A DNA stretch of 64,000 bases from CAVSRC01 sp963743015 (GTDB taxonomy: Bacteria > Pseudomonadota > Alphaproteobacteria > Rhizobiales > Kaistiaceae), in the NCBI GenBank assembly GCA_963743015.1, contig CAVUOD010000005.1, positions 49,689-113,688 of the forward strand. Direction: 5' to 3'. The first letter of the stretch is position 1; each line of letters opens with the position of its first letter. Shown here piece after piece: positions 26,497 to 34,379 of this stretch. Below the pieces are notes generated by a model. The model was not told where the DNA came from. It saw only the letters and a list, made by a program, of their open reading frames with translations, and made no database searches. The position numbers were made by a program, and so were the translations under genes.

Positions 26497-26611
26497 GATC
26501 CCTCCCCGTCCCGCCGCGACGCCGCAAGATGCGTCGAACAGGTTTGATTTCGCAGGTTTTATGCGCCTAATCTCCGGGCCAAATCAACGACAACCGGACG
26601 GGGATACGCCT

Positions 26612-27787
26612 TTGCTTCACACCATCGCCGGCTTCGACCGCATCGGCGAAGAGAACGCCTTCGCCGTTCTTGCCAAGGCAACCGCGCTCGCATCGCAAGG
26701 CAAGGACATCGTCAATCTCGGCATCGGCCAACCCGATTTCCGCACGCCCGACCATATCGTCGAGGCGGCGATCAAGGCGCTGCGCGACGGCCATCACGGC
26801 TACACGCCGGCAACCGGCATCCTGCCGCTGCGCGAGGCGGTCGCCGCCGACATCCATCGCCGTCTCAACGTCGAGGTGTCGCCCGATCAGGTGATCATCG
26901 TGCCTGGCGGCAAGGTCACCATGTTCGCCGCCATCCTGATGTTCGGCGAGCCCGGCGCCGACATCCTCTATCCCGATCCCGGATTCCCCATCTATCGCTC
27001 GATGATCGAGTTCACCGGCGCCAAGCCTGTGCCGATCCCGATCCGCGAGGAGAACGGCTTCGCCTTCTCGGCCGAAGAGACGCTCGCTCTCATCACGCCC
27101 GAGACCCGGCTGATGATCCTCAATTCGCCGGCAAATCCAACCGGTGGCGTCACGCCGAAGGAAGAGATCGACGCGCTGGTCAAGGGGCTCGCCCGCTTCC
27201 CCGACGTCGCCATCCTCTCCGACGAGATCTACGGCCAGATGACCTATGACGGGCTCGCCCACGTCTCGCTGCTCTCCTATCCGGAGATCCGCGAGCGCGT
27301 CATCCTGCTCGACGGCTGGTCGAAGACCTATGCCATGACCGGCTGGCGCATGGGCTATTCGGTATGGCCGGTGCCGCTCTACGATCGTGTCCGCAAGCTG
27401 GCGGTCAACGCCTGGTCCTGCGTCAACGCGGCCGCCCAGTATGCCGGTCTGGCGGCGCTCACCGGCCCGCAGGATTCGATTGGTGCCATGGTCGCCGAGT
27501 TCGACAAGCGGCGAAGAATAGTGGTCGACGGCATGAACGCGCTGCCCGGCGTCACCTGCGCCACGCCGACGGGCGCCTTCTATGCCTTCCCCAACATTTC
27601 CAAAACCGGCTTCAAGGCCAAGCCGCTCGCCACCGCACTTCTCGAAGAGGCTGGCGTCGCCGCCATCGGCGGTCCCGATTTCGGCATTCTCGGCGAGGGC
27701 TATCTCCGCCTCTCCTACGCCAATTCGGCGGAGAACATCACGCGCGCCATCGACCGCATGAGGACGTTCCTCGGCCGGAACACCTGA
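26612..27787 (+). CDS. Pyridoxal-phosphate aminotransferase, class I/II
   Basis: An aspartate aminotransferase-fold enzyme of about 391 residues. I choose the TTG at 26612 because GGACGGGG precedes it and family similarity begins at once (LHTIAGFDRIGEENAF); an ATG at 26558 is possible. PLP-binding features are in order: IGQPDFRTPDH, the SPANPTGG loop, the aspartate and tyrosine in ILSDEIYGQMTYDG, and the Schiff-base lysine in LDGWSKTYAMTGWRMGY. The arginine that binds the substrate carboxylate lies in YLRLSYANSAENI. The exact amino donor is not predictable. It is divergent from the PEP-mutase-family gene and ends 3 bases before the convergent TetR gene. Confidence 0.88.
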   Translation: MLHTIAGFDRIGEENAFAVLAKATALASQGKDIVNLGIGQPDFRTPDHIVEAAIKALRDGHHGYTPATGILPLREAVAADIHRRLNVEVSPDQVIIVPGGKVTMFAAILMFGEPGADILYPDPGFPIYRSMIEFTGAKPVPIPIREENGFAFSAEETLALITPETRLMILNSPANPTGGVTPKEEIDALVKGLARFPDVAILSDEIYGQMTYDGLAHVSLLSYPEIRERVILLDGWSKTYAMTGWRMGYSVWPVPLYDRVRKLAVNAWSCVNAAAQYAGLAALTGPQDSIGAMVAEFDKRRRIVVDGMNALPGVTCATPTGAFYAFPNISKTGFKAKPLATALLEEAGVAAIGGPDFGILGEGYLRLSYANSAENITRAIDRMRTFLGRNT

Positions 27788-27790
27788 GGC

Positions 27791-28351
27791 TCAGCCGAGC
27801 CCCGGCACGCGCGCGACCAGCCTGCGGCAGTCCTCAGCGGTCATTTCGCGGTCGGTATAGAGGATATGATAGACGATCGGCGCCACCACCAGATCGATCG
27901 CCTCGCCGACGTCGAACGGCGTCTCGCCGCGTGCCCTGGCACGCTCGGCGATCACCGCGAACTGATCGTAGTTGTAGCGCCAGCACTGCATTGCGTTGCA
28001 GGCATCGGACGTGCTGGTCAGCAGATCGCGCAGCGTGCGCCGCCCGAGTTCCGACGACATCTCTTCCAGATATTGTTCCGCCCACAGCTCGAGATCGCCG
28101 CGCGTCGAGCCGGTATCGTCCGGATCGGCCATCGGGCGCAGCCGTTCCACGGCAACATCGGCGAGCAGGCCAGAGAGGTCGCCCCAGCGTCGATAGATCG
28201 TCGACGGCGTGACACCGGCTTGGGCCGCGATCTGCGGCACCGTCAGGTCCGATCGCTCGGTTTCCGTCGACAGATCCTTCACCGCCTGGTGGACGGCAGA
28301 CTGGATGCGGGCGCTGCGGCCGCCGCTCCGCACCATTTCTTTGACGGCCAT
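27791..28351 (-). CDS. TetR family transcriptional regulator
   Basis: A 186-residue repressor from the ATG at 28351, which has GGAGG and GGGG upstream; the in-frame TTG at 28420 would run through the operator and is unlikely. The helix-turn-helix reads LTVPQIAAQAGVTPSTIYRRWGDLSGLLADVAVERL near residues 36-68. The C-terminal ligand domain has LLTSTSDACNAMQCWRYNYDQFAVIAERARARGE, resembling the TetR_C_16 type. It is divergent from an MFS exporter and two matching palindromes lie between them, so it very probably represses the exporter and itself until a drug-like ligand binds. Confidence 0.9.
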   Translation of the reverse strand: MAVKEMVRSGGRSARIQSAVHQAVKDLSTETERSDLTVPQIAAQAGVTPSTIYRRWGDLSGLLADVAVERLRPMADPDDTGSTRGDLELWAEQYLEEMSSELGRRTLRDLLTSTSDACNAMQCWRYNYDQFAVIAERARARGETPFDVGEAIDLVVAPIVYHILYTDREMTAEDCRRLVARVPGLG

Positions 28352-28390
28352 TTTCCCCTGATTCCTCCCGTTTTCCCGGGTATGAATTTT

Positions 28391-28415
28391 CTTAACGCAA
28401 AGATATTGCATTAAG
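28391..28415. promoter_or_regulatory. TetR operator candidate, site 1
   Basis: CTTAACGC-N9-GCATTAAG, an 8-base palindrome with one mismatch. It overlaps the -35 element of the MFS promoter (28406-28411). It shares spacing and core (TAACGC-N9-GCRTTA) with site 2, 46 bases away. Confidence 0.6.
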
Positions 28416-28434
28416 TCCAATGCCAGTCTATATG
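28406..28434 (+). promoter_or_regulatory. Sigma-70 promoter candidate for the MFS exporter
   Basis: TTGCAT, a 17-base spacer and TATATG. The start point would fall near 28441, inside operator site 2. This layout, with operators on both the -35 and the start point, is what a repressor-controlled exporter would show. Confidence 0.55.
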
Positions 28435-28437
28435 GCG

Positions 28438-28460
28438 CTAACGCAATTCCTTAGCGTTAG
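28438..28460. promoter_or_regulatory. TetR operator candidate, site 2
   Basis: CTAACGC-N9-GCGTTAG, a perfect 7-base palindrome with the same nine-base spacer as site 1. It covers the expected transcription start of the MFS gene. Confidence 0.6.
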
Positions 28461-28696
28461 ACAGGATATAGCCATGACCGACGCGTCTGCCAATAGCTGC
28501 TGAGAATCCGCAGGGCCCGGGCGCCCCACGAAGCGCGGTGCCACCGTGATTCGCGCCTTGAACGCGTTTCCCGGAAACAGTACCCGGCCTCGACCCGCCA
28601 GACGGAAACGGGTCGCCCAACCGCCTCCGACAGACAAACATGCGCTCCGCTCAAGGGGCGCGACACGACATATTTGCGATTAATCGGAACACACCC
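28461..28696. other. Leader between operator region and MFS start
   Basis: About 236 bases with no credible gene. The leader before the MFS ATG is long for a simple efflux gene and may hold further control elements. I see no clear hairpin series in it. Confidence 0.35.
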
Positions 28697-29947
28697 ATGA
28701 CCAACGCCTCCGCCAACACGCCTTGCGTGGATCAAAGCCTGGACATCTCCGTCGAGCGCGCCGTGCCTGCCACGCTCTCCCGTCGTGCAGCCGTGACCTT
28801 CGCCTTCGCCGCCCTTGCCATCTTCCTGGTGACGAGCGCCGCGCCGACGCCGCTCTACCGCCTCTACCAGCAGGATTTCGGCCTGACGCCGCTGATGCTG
28901 ACCGTGGTCTTCGCCGCCTATTCCTTCGGCCTGCTCGGCTCTCTGCTCACCCTCGGCAGCCTTTCCGACCATCTCGGCCGCCGCCCGGTGGCGCTTGCCG
29001 CCCTCGCCCTCAACGGGCTGGCTCTGGTCGTCTTCCTTTTCGCCAATTCGGTCGGCCTGCTCATCGCGGCGCGGCTCGTCCAGGGATTCAGCGGCGGCAT
29101 CGCGGCAACCGCCATCGGTGCCGCCGTCGTCGACCTCAGCCCCAGGCGCGGGCCGACGCTCAACGCGGTGGCGCCGTTCATCGGCCTGACGGTCGGCGCG
29201 CTCGGCTCTGCAGCGCTCATCACCTTCGCCCCGGCGCCCGAGCACACCGTCTATGGCGTGCTGCTGGTCGTCACGCTCGCCTTGCTTGCCGTCCTTTGGC
29301 GCATGCCGGAGACCGCAAAGACCGAACTCGGTGCCTGGGCCTCGCTGGTGCCGCGTGTCCATGTGCCGCGCGCAGCGCGCAAGGCGCTGGTCGCCATCAC
29401 GCCACTCAATGTTGCCGGCTGGACCCTCGGCGGCTTCTACTTCTCGCTGGTGCCTTCGCTGGTCCGCGTCACCACCGGCCTCACCTCGCCGCTTGTCGGC
29501 GGCGGCGTGGTCGCGGCGCTGACGGTCACCGCGACGCTCTCGGTGATCATCGTCCGCCGGTGGAACCCGCGCGCCACGCTGACCTTCGCCACGCTGGTGG
29601 TGGCCTCGGGCGTCGCCGTCATCCTCCTCGGCGTCCACATGCAGTCGGTTCTGGTCCTCATCGCCGGCAGCCTCTTCACCGGCCTCGGCTTCGGCGCCAC
29701 CTTCTCCGGCAACATGCGCACGCTCCTGCCGCTCGCACTGCCCGACGAGCGCGCCGGATTGCTCGCGGCCTATTACGTGCAGAGCTATTTCGCATTCAGC
29801 GTCATGGCGATCATCGCCGGACTGGTCACGCCCTTGATCGGCCTGCCGGAGACGGCCTTCGCCGGCGGCGGCCTCGTCATCGTGCTGGCATTGGTGTCCT
29901 TCGGGCTCACCCGCTTGCATGGCAGCGGGGACGAACAGCAAGCCTGA
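28697..29947 (+). CDS. MFS transporter, DHA1-like
   Basis: A 416-residue, 12-helix major facilitator protein. The start at 28697 follows the family N-terminus; an upstream frame extension is not conserved-looking. The loop 2-3 signature reads GSLSDHLGRRPVALAA, and the fifth-helix motif region GFSGGIAATAIGAAVVDLSPRRG is present. The end LTRLHGSGDEQQA is followed by a strong terminator. The divergent TetR gene and its twin operator sites point to drug or toxic-metabolite efflux. The substrate is unknown. Confidence 0.9.
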   Translation: MTNASANTPCVDQSLDISVERAVPATLSRRAAVTFAFAALAIFLVTSAAPTPLYRLYQQDFGLTPLMLTVVFAAYSFGLLGSLLTLGSLSDHLGRRPVALAALALNGLALVVFLFANSVGLLIAARLVQGFSGGIAATAIGAAVVDLSPRRGPTLNAVAPFIGLTVGALGSAALITFAPAPEHTVYGVLLVVTLALLAVLWRMPETAKTELGAWASLVPRVHVPRAARKALVAITPLNVAGWTLGGFYFSLVPSLVRVTTGLTSPLVGGGVVAALTVTATLSVIIVRRWNPRATLTFATLVVASGVAVILLGVHMQSVLVLIAGSLFTGLGFGATFSGNMRTLLPLALPDERAGLLAAYYVQSYFAFSVMAIIAGLVTPLIGLPETAFAGGGLVIVLALVSFGLTRLHGSGDEQQA

Positions 29948-29971
29948 CCGCGTCGATGCCACGCAACCAGG

Positions 29972-29998
29972 AAGGCCGGGGCGTGTCGCCCCGGCCTT
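29972..29998. terminator. Bidirectional intrinsic terminator between MFS and LysR genes
   Basis: A perfect 12-base stem (AAGGCCGGGGCG / CGCCCCGGCCTT) with a TGT loop. It lies between the plus-strand MFS stop and the minus-strand LysR stop, so it can end both transcripts. An 11-base core of the stem is identical to that of the terminator at 31735-31760. Confidence 0.85.
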
Positions 29999-30967
29999 TC
30001 ATATGCCGCTTCCGACGGCCTCCGCCTGCACCGAGGCGCTGATAGCCGCCCTGTGTTCCGCCATCGGCGCCGCACAGGCCGTGGCACGCTCGCGCATGGT
30101 GTCGATCAGCCAGCGCCCGGCCTTGCCCGGCATGCGCCCGCGCGGATAGACCGCGTGGATGCGGAACTCCGGCGCATTGTGCTGGGCGATGTCGAGCACT
30201 TTCAGCCGCCCCGCCTGGATGTGATCGAAGACGGCAGGCAGCGGCATGTTGCACCAGCCGAAACCGTCGAGAAGAAATTGCAGCCGCGTATTGAGATCGG
30301 CGAAACGCCAGGTGCGGTGGCTGATGATGCCGGCGCTGATGTTGGCGCTCACCGGCGAGCGGTCGGTCAGCACCAGTTGCACCTGCCGCTCCAGCACCGC
30401 GCGCGACAACGGTGCCTTCTCGCGGGCGAGCGCGTGGTCGGCCGCAACCACCGGCACCGTCGGAATGGTCACCACGAACTCGGTCTCGCGATTTTCCGTC
30501 ATGATCGGGTGCGGCGGATAGAAGGCAATGCGCGCGGCCCCGTCGCGCAGCCGTTGCTCGGCCCCGCCGAGCGCCTCGGTGAAAACGGTGACCGGCAACA
30601 GCGGAAAGCGCTGCTGCAGCGCCTTGAGGCTATAGGTCAGCACGTTCATCGGGAACATGCTTTCCACCGCCAGCGTCAGTTCGGGCTCGATTTCCTCGGC
30701 GATGCTCTCGGCGCGCGCCTTCAACGCCTCGGCGCCGCGCAGAAGGTTGCGCGCGTCGTCGAGCACGACGCGGCCGGCATCGTTGAGCTGCGGCACCTTG
30801 CCGGAGCGGTCGAAGAGCGCCACGCCGAGGCTGGTCTCGAGTGCCTGGATGGCCTGGCTGACAGCCGACTGCACCCGCCCCAGCCGGCGCGCCGCAGCCG
30901 AGAAACTCCCGGTTTCCGCCACCGCTTCGAGGGCGCGCAGCTGGTCCAGCGTCATGGTGTCGAGCAT
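29999..30967 (-). CDS. LysR family transcriptional regulator
   Basis: A 322-residue LTTR. The helix-turn-helix lies in LDQLRALEAVAETGSFSAAARRLGRVQSAVSQAIQALETSLGVALFDRSG, residues 7-56. The effector domain contains LTLAVESMFPMNVL and continues to a long C-terminus ending ASVQAEAVGSGI. It is divergent from the RutE-like reductase, with an 8-base perfect palindrome just upstream of its own start, as expected for an autoregulated LTTR controlling the neighbour. The inducer is unknown. Confidence 0.9.
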   Translation of the reverse strand: MLDTMTLDQLRALEAVAETGSFSAAARRLGRVQSAVSQAIQALETSLGVALFDRSGKVPQLNDAGRVVLDDARNLLRGAEALKARAESIAEEIEPELTLAVESMFPMNVLTYSLKALQQRFPLLPVTVFTEALGGAEQRLRDGAARIAFYPPHPIMTENRETEFVVTIPTVPVVAADHALAREKAPLSRAVLERQVQLVLTDRSPVSANISAGIISHRTWRFADLNTRLQFLLDGFGWCNMPLPAVFDHIQAGRLKVLDIAQHNAPEFRIHAVYPRGRMPGKAGRWLIDTMRERATACAAPMAEHRAAISASVQAEAVGSGI

Positions 30968-30968
30968 G

Positions 30969-30991
30969 ATCCATCACTCCATCTGATGGAT
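30969..30991. promoter_or_regulatory. LysR binding-site candidate
   Basis: ATCCATCA-N7-TGATGGAT, a perfect palindrome 2 bases from the LysR start codon. It contains the T-N11-A pattern of LTTR boxes and sits between the two divergent genes. Confidence 0.6.
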
Positions 30992-31081
30992 GATAACATT
31001 ATTTGGCCGATTTCCATGATGCAACCCTCTCCCTATCTGCCAGTCAGGACACGGGGTCCAGTTTTTCAGACGAGGGAAGCC

Positions 31082-31717
31082 ATGAACCAGATCATCAATC
31101 AGCGGGCATTCGAATCCTCCGAAGTCGCCGACGGGCGCCTCAGCGCCGAGGCGCTCGACCAGCTTTTCCGCCAGGCCCGCACCCATAACGGCTGGCTCGA
31201 GAAGCCGGTACCGCACGCCCTTCTCGAAGAGGCCGTGGACCTGGCCAAGCTCGGGCCGACCGCCGTCAACGCCTCGCCCTTCCGCGTGGTGTTCGTCGAG
31301 AGCGAAGCGGGCAAGGCCCGCCTCAAGCCGACCCTGTCACCGGGCAATGTGGAAAAGACCATGGCCGCGCCGGTGACTGCCATCGTCGGCCATGACCTCG
31401 CCTTCCACGACCACCTGCCGCGCCTCTTCCCGCACATGGACGTGCGGCCGATGTTCGCCAATGACGAAGCCGCCGCGGCGCACGCCGCCAGCCAGAACGG
31501 CACGCTGCAGCTTGCCTATTTCATTCTGGCGCTGCGCGCCGTCGGTCTCGACACCGGCCCCATGGGCGGCTTCGACAAGGACAAGGTCGACGCAGAATTC
31601 TTCGCCGGCACACAGGTGAAGTCGAACCTCCTGGTCAATATCGGCTATGGCGACCACGCCAAGCTCTTTCCCCGCAGCCCGCGGCTGGCTTTCGACGAGA
31701 TCGCCAGCTTCGTCTGA
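31082..31717 (+). CDS. rutE: Malonic semialdehyde reductase RutE / nitroreductase family
   Basis: A 211-residue FMN-dependent reductase of the nitroreductase family. GAGGGAAGCC precedes the ATG. It carries the RutE-type blocks LDQLFRQARTHNGWLEKPV, LAKLGPTAVNASPFRVVFV (FMN phosphate contact), and LGLQ-equivalent TLQLAYFILALRAVGLDTGPMGGF, ending LLVNIGYGDHAKLFPRSPRL. In the Rut pathway RutE reduces malonic semialdehyde to 3-hydroxypropionate, the last step of pyrimidine-ring breakdown. No other rut gene is in the window, so it may act alone as a stress-linked nitro- or aldehyde reductase under the divergent LysR regulator. Confidence 0.85.
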   Translation: MNQIINQRAFESSEVADGRLSAEALDQLFRQARTHNGWLEKPVPHALLEEAVDLAKLGPTAVNASPFRVVFVESEAGKARLKPTLSPGNVEKTMAAPVTAIVGHDLAFHDHLPRLFPHMDVRPMFANDEAAAAHAASQNGTLQLAYFILALRAVGLDTGPMGGFDKDKVDAEFFAGTQVKSNLLVNIGYGDHAKLFPRSPRLAFDEIASFV

Positions 31718-31734
31718 CCCCCGTGGCTGCCTGG

Positions 31735-31760
31735 AGGCCGGGGCGTCCGCGCCCCGGCCT
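31735..31760. terminator. Bidirectional intrinsic terminator after rutE
   Basis: A perfect 11-base stem (AGGCCGGGGCG / CGCCCCGGCCT) with a TCCG loop and TTT after it on the plus strand. It separates the convergent rutE and esterase genes. The stem is identical to the core of the terminator at 29972-29998. Confidence 0.85.
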
Positions 31761-31763
31761 TTG

Positions 31764-32572
31764 CTATTGCGCCGACGCCGCGGCGATGAAGGCGGCAAGG
31801 TCCTTACGCACGGCCGAGTCCGGCTTGCTCAGTCCACGAAACGTCGCAATGTGGTCGCTGCCCTTGTAGGTAGCCACGACCACCCGCCCGCCGTGAACCA
31901 TCACCGTGCGGGCGAGGCGATCGGTGCTTTGCGGCGTGACCACTGCGTCGGCATCGACCGTCATCAACAGCAGCGGCGGTTCGCTGCCGTCGATGAAATC
32001 GTTGACGTCGGTGCGATCGCGCAGTGCCTCGGGGAAAAGCTGCGGATAGGGAGCCTTCCGGCTGTCGCTCATATTGTAGGGTCCGGAGAGGAGCACATAG
32101 CCGGCGACCGTGTCGGGTGGAACGCCGGCGGCCGACAGATAGCGTTCGTCGGCAGCAAGCATGGCAGCATTGAAGGCGCCGGCCGAATGGCCGCCGATGA
32201 ACAGCGGATGGCTGCCCCCGAGCTCGCTCAGCATCCAGCGGACATGGGCAACAGCCGCCGCGCAGTCTTCGACAAACGCCGGGAACACCGACCTGCGGAT
32301 AGAGGCGATAGTCGGGAACCGCCACGATCATGCCGGCGGCCGCCAGCGACTCCGCCGTCGCCTTGATGTCCTGCCCGGTCGCCCGCCTGCCAGCCGCCGC
32401 CGTAGAAGAACACCAGGACCGGCGCATCGCCCGTCTGCCCCGCCGGCAGATAGAGATCGAGCTTCTGCCGATCGAGATCGCCATAAGGCACGCCCGAGGT
32501 CACCATCGCGGGTTCCGCCGCGGCGCCGGCTAACCCGGCAAGCAGCAGCAAAGCTGCCAACAGATTTCGCAC
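31764..32572 (-). pseudogene. Secreted alpha/beta-hydrolase (carboxylesterase), two frameshifts
   Basis: Three minus-strand frames make one esterase of about 268 residues. It starts at 32572 with a signal peptide (MRNLLAALLLLAGLAGAAA). The first frame carries the oxyanion block VLVFFYGGGWQAG; the second carries IKATAESLAAAGMIVAVPDYRLYPQ; the third carries VEDCAAAVAHVRWML, the nucleophile elbow GGHSAGAFNAAM, the aspartate near DADAVVTP and the histidine in GSDHIATF. Joins are needed at about 32371-32395 and 32283-32292, each by skipping one base. The catalytic triad is intact. Two indels in one gene could mean real decay, but both have the same sign as the other frameshifts in this window. Confidence 0.8.
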
Positions 32573-32575
32573 CGG

Positions 32576-34111
32576 CTATCTCCCTGACGGCGCACCTGTA
32601 GCCGTCGCTGCCTTCTTCTTCGGCGGGGCGGTTCCCTCAAGTGTCACGAACGAGACGATCGCGGCGATCAGGCACCAGATCGCGCCGAAGACCATGGCCG
32701 CAGAATAGGCCGAAAGGAACGCGCTGACGACCTGATCGCGCGCCGCAGCGCCGGGGGGCGGGATGACGCCAAAGCGCGCCGCCGCCGGTGCCGTCCAGCC
32801 GAAGACGACACCGGCGGTGGCGCCGAAGATGGCGATGGCGAAGACGCCGGAAAGCCGGCTTGCCGCATTGCTGATGCCCGATGCGGCGCCCGACTTGCCG
32901 TCCGGCACCGCGTTCATCACCGCGGTGGTGAGCGGCGAGGCGGCCAGCGCCATGCCGACGCCGATCAGCACCACCGGCAGAACGACGCCGAGCCAGAGGT
33001 CCGGGACGACAAGCGCGAAGCCGAGCGAGCCGGCCCCGACCAGCAGCGGTCCGGCGACCAGAAAGAAGCGCGGCCCATAGGTGTCGGCGAGCGCGCCGGT
33101 GAAGCGCGAGAGAACGCCGATGATGAGGCCGAAGGGCAGCATGATGAGCCCGGTCGTGGCCGCGCTCAGCCCCCGCCGGTTGATGAGGTCGAAGGGCAAC
33201 AGGAAGAGCACGCCGCTGAGTGCCCCGTAGAGGAACACGGTGACGATATTGACGCTGGTGAATATCTTCGAGCGGAACAGCGCCGGCGGCATGATCGGAT
33301 TGGCCGCGCGCTGCTCGACGATCAGGTAGACGCCGAGGCCGACCAGCCCCGCCACGATCGCCGCCGCGATCACGAGCCCGCTCACCTGCCCCTCCGAGAT
33401 AGCGCTGAGGCCGTAGGTCAGCGCGCCGAAGGAGGCGACCGCGATCACCGCGCCTGCCCAGTCAATCGGCCCCTTCGCGCCCTCGTCGCGGCTTTCCGGC
33501 ATGTAGCGCAAGGCCAGCCACAGGGCCACGACGGCGGCCGGCAGGTTGATCCAGAAGGCGGCCCGCCACGACAGGAGATCGATGAGGAAGCCGCCGATCG
33601 GCGGCCCCAGCGCCGTGGTCACCGCCGATGCCGCGGCCCAGGTGCCGATCGCCTTGCCGCGGATGTCCTTGGGAAAGGTCGCCGAGATGATCGCCAGGCT
33701 CTGCGGCACCAGGAGCGCCGCGCCGACGCCCTGGATCGCGCGTGCCGCAATCAGCAGCGCGGCATTGGGCGCGACCGCGCACATGAGCGAGGCGACGGTG
33801 AAGACGACGATGCCGGCCAGGAAGACGCGGCGGCGGCCGATGCGGTCGCCGAGCCCGCCGCCGGTGAGGATCAGAGCCCCCAGCATCAGCAGATAGGCGT
33901 TGGCCACCCACTGCATCGCCACGATGTCCGCCGCGAGATCCTTCTGGATGGCCGGCACGGCAATCCCGACGACGGTCGAGTCGACGAAGGCCATGGCCGA
34001 GGCGATGGTCGTGGCCGCCAGGACGTAGCGCCGCACCGCGACCGGAGAGGACTGGTGCGCCGGCGGAACGGCGGCTTGCTTGCCGTCGGGGGCGAACGGT
34101 CTGTGGGTCAT
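32576..34111 (-). CDS. MFS transporter, DHA2/EmrB-QacA type
   Basis: A 511-residue drug exporter with about 14 predicted membrane helices, as usual for DHA2. The DHA2 mark is present at helix 1 (AFVDSTVVGIAVPAIQKDL), followed by GGGLGDRIGRRRVFLAG in loop 2-3 and the motif C stretch GPPIGGFLIDLLSWRAAFWINLP. It ends with a basic tail. No regulator adjoins it, but a palindrome GCAGTT-N6-AACTGC lies 38 bases upstream. It ends four bases before the esterase gene region, both on the minus strand. Substrates may be hydrophobic drugs or detergents. Confidence 0.9.
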   Translation of the reverse strand: MTHRPFAPDGKQAAVPPAHQSSPVAVRRYVLAATTIASAMAFVDSTVVGIAVPAIQKDLAADIVAMQWVANAYLLMLGALILTGGGLGDRIGRRRVFLAGIVVFTVASLMCAVAPNAALLIAARAIQGVGAALLVPQSLAIISATFPKDIRGKAIGTWAAASAVTTALGPPIGGFLIDLLSWRAAFWINLPAAVVALWLALRYMPESRDEGAKGPIDWAGAVIAVASFGALTYGLSAISEGQVSGLVIAAAIVAGLVGLGVYLIVEQRAANPIMPPALFRSKIFTSVNIVTVFLYGALSGVLFLLPFDLINRRGLSAATTGLIMLPFGLIIGVLSRFTGALADTYGPRFFLVAGPLLVGAGSLGFALVVPDLWLGVVLPVVLIGVGMALAASPLTTAVMNAVPDGKSGAASGISNAASRLSGVFAIAIFGATAGVVFGWTAPAAARFGVIPPPGAAARDQVVSAFLSAYSAAMVFGAIWCLIAAIVSFVTLEGTAPPKKKAATATGAPSGR

Positions 34112-34148
34112 GCCGGCCTCCTCGGCGCGGTCCCTTGCCGTTGGGACC

Positions 34149-34166
34149 GCAGTTTAGAGTAACTGC
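34149..34166. promoter_or_regulatory. Operator candidate upstream of the DHA2 exporter
   Basis: A perfect 6-base palindrome GCAGTT-N6-AACTGC, 38 bases before the exporter start. It suits a TetR- or MarR-type dimer. The regulator is not next to it. Confidence 0.4.
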
Positions 34167-34379
34167 AATATGCCCATGAGGCGACCGCCAGCACAGACAG
34201 GCCGCATGCAAGGCCGGCGCCAGTGGCCGACATCGCTTTGTCATCGCCCCCGTTATCCACTGAAGTCCCAGAGGCAACACTCGGCGCTTTCGCGCGCCCT
34301 CAGGCGGGCGCATGATCCTCTTACCGCGAAGGGACGTGGTCGAGTTCGACAAGGGCTAAGTCGAGCGTCTGAGGTCAGG

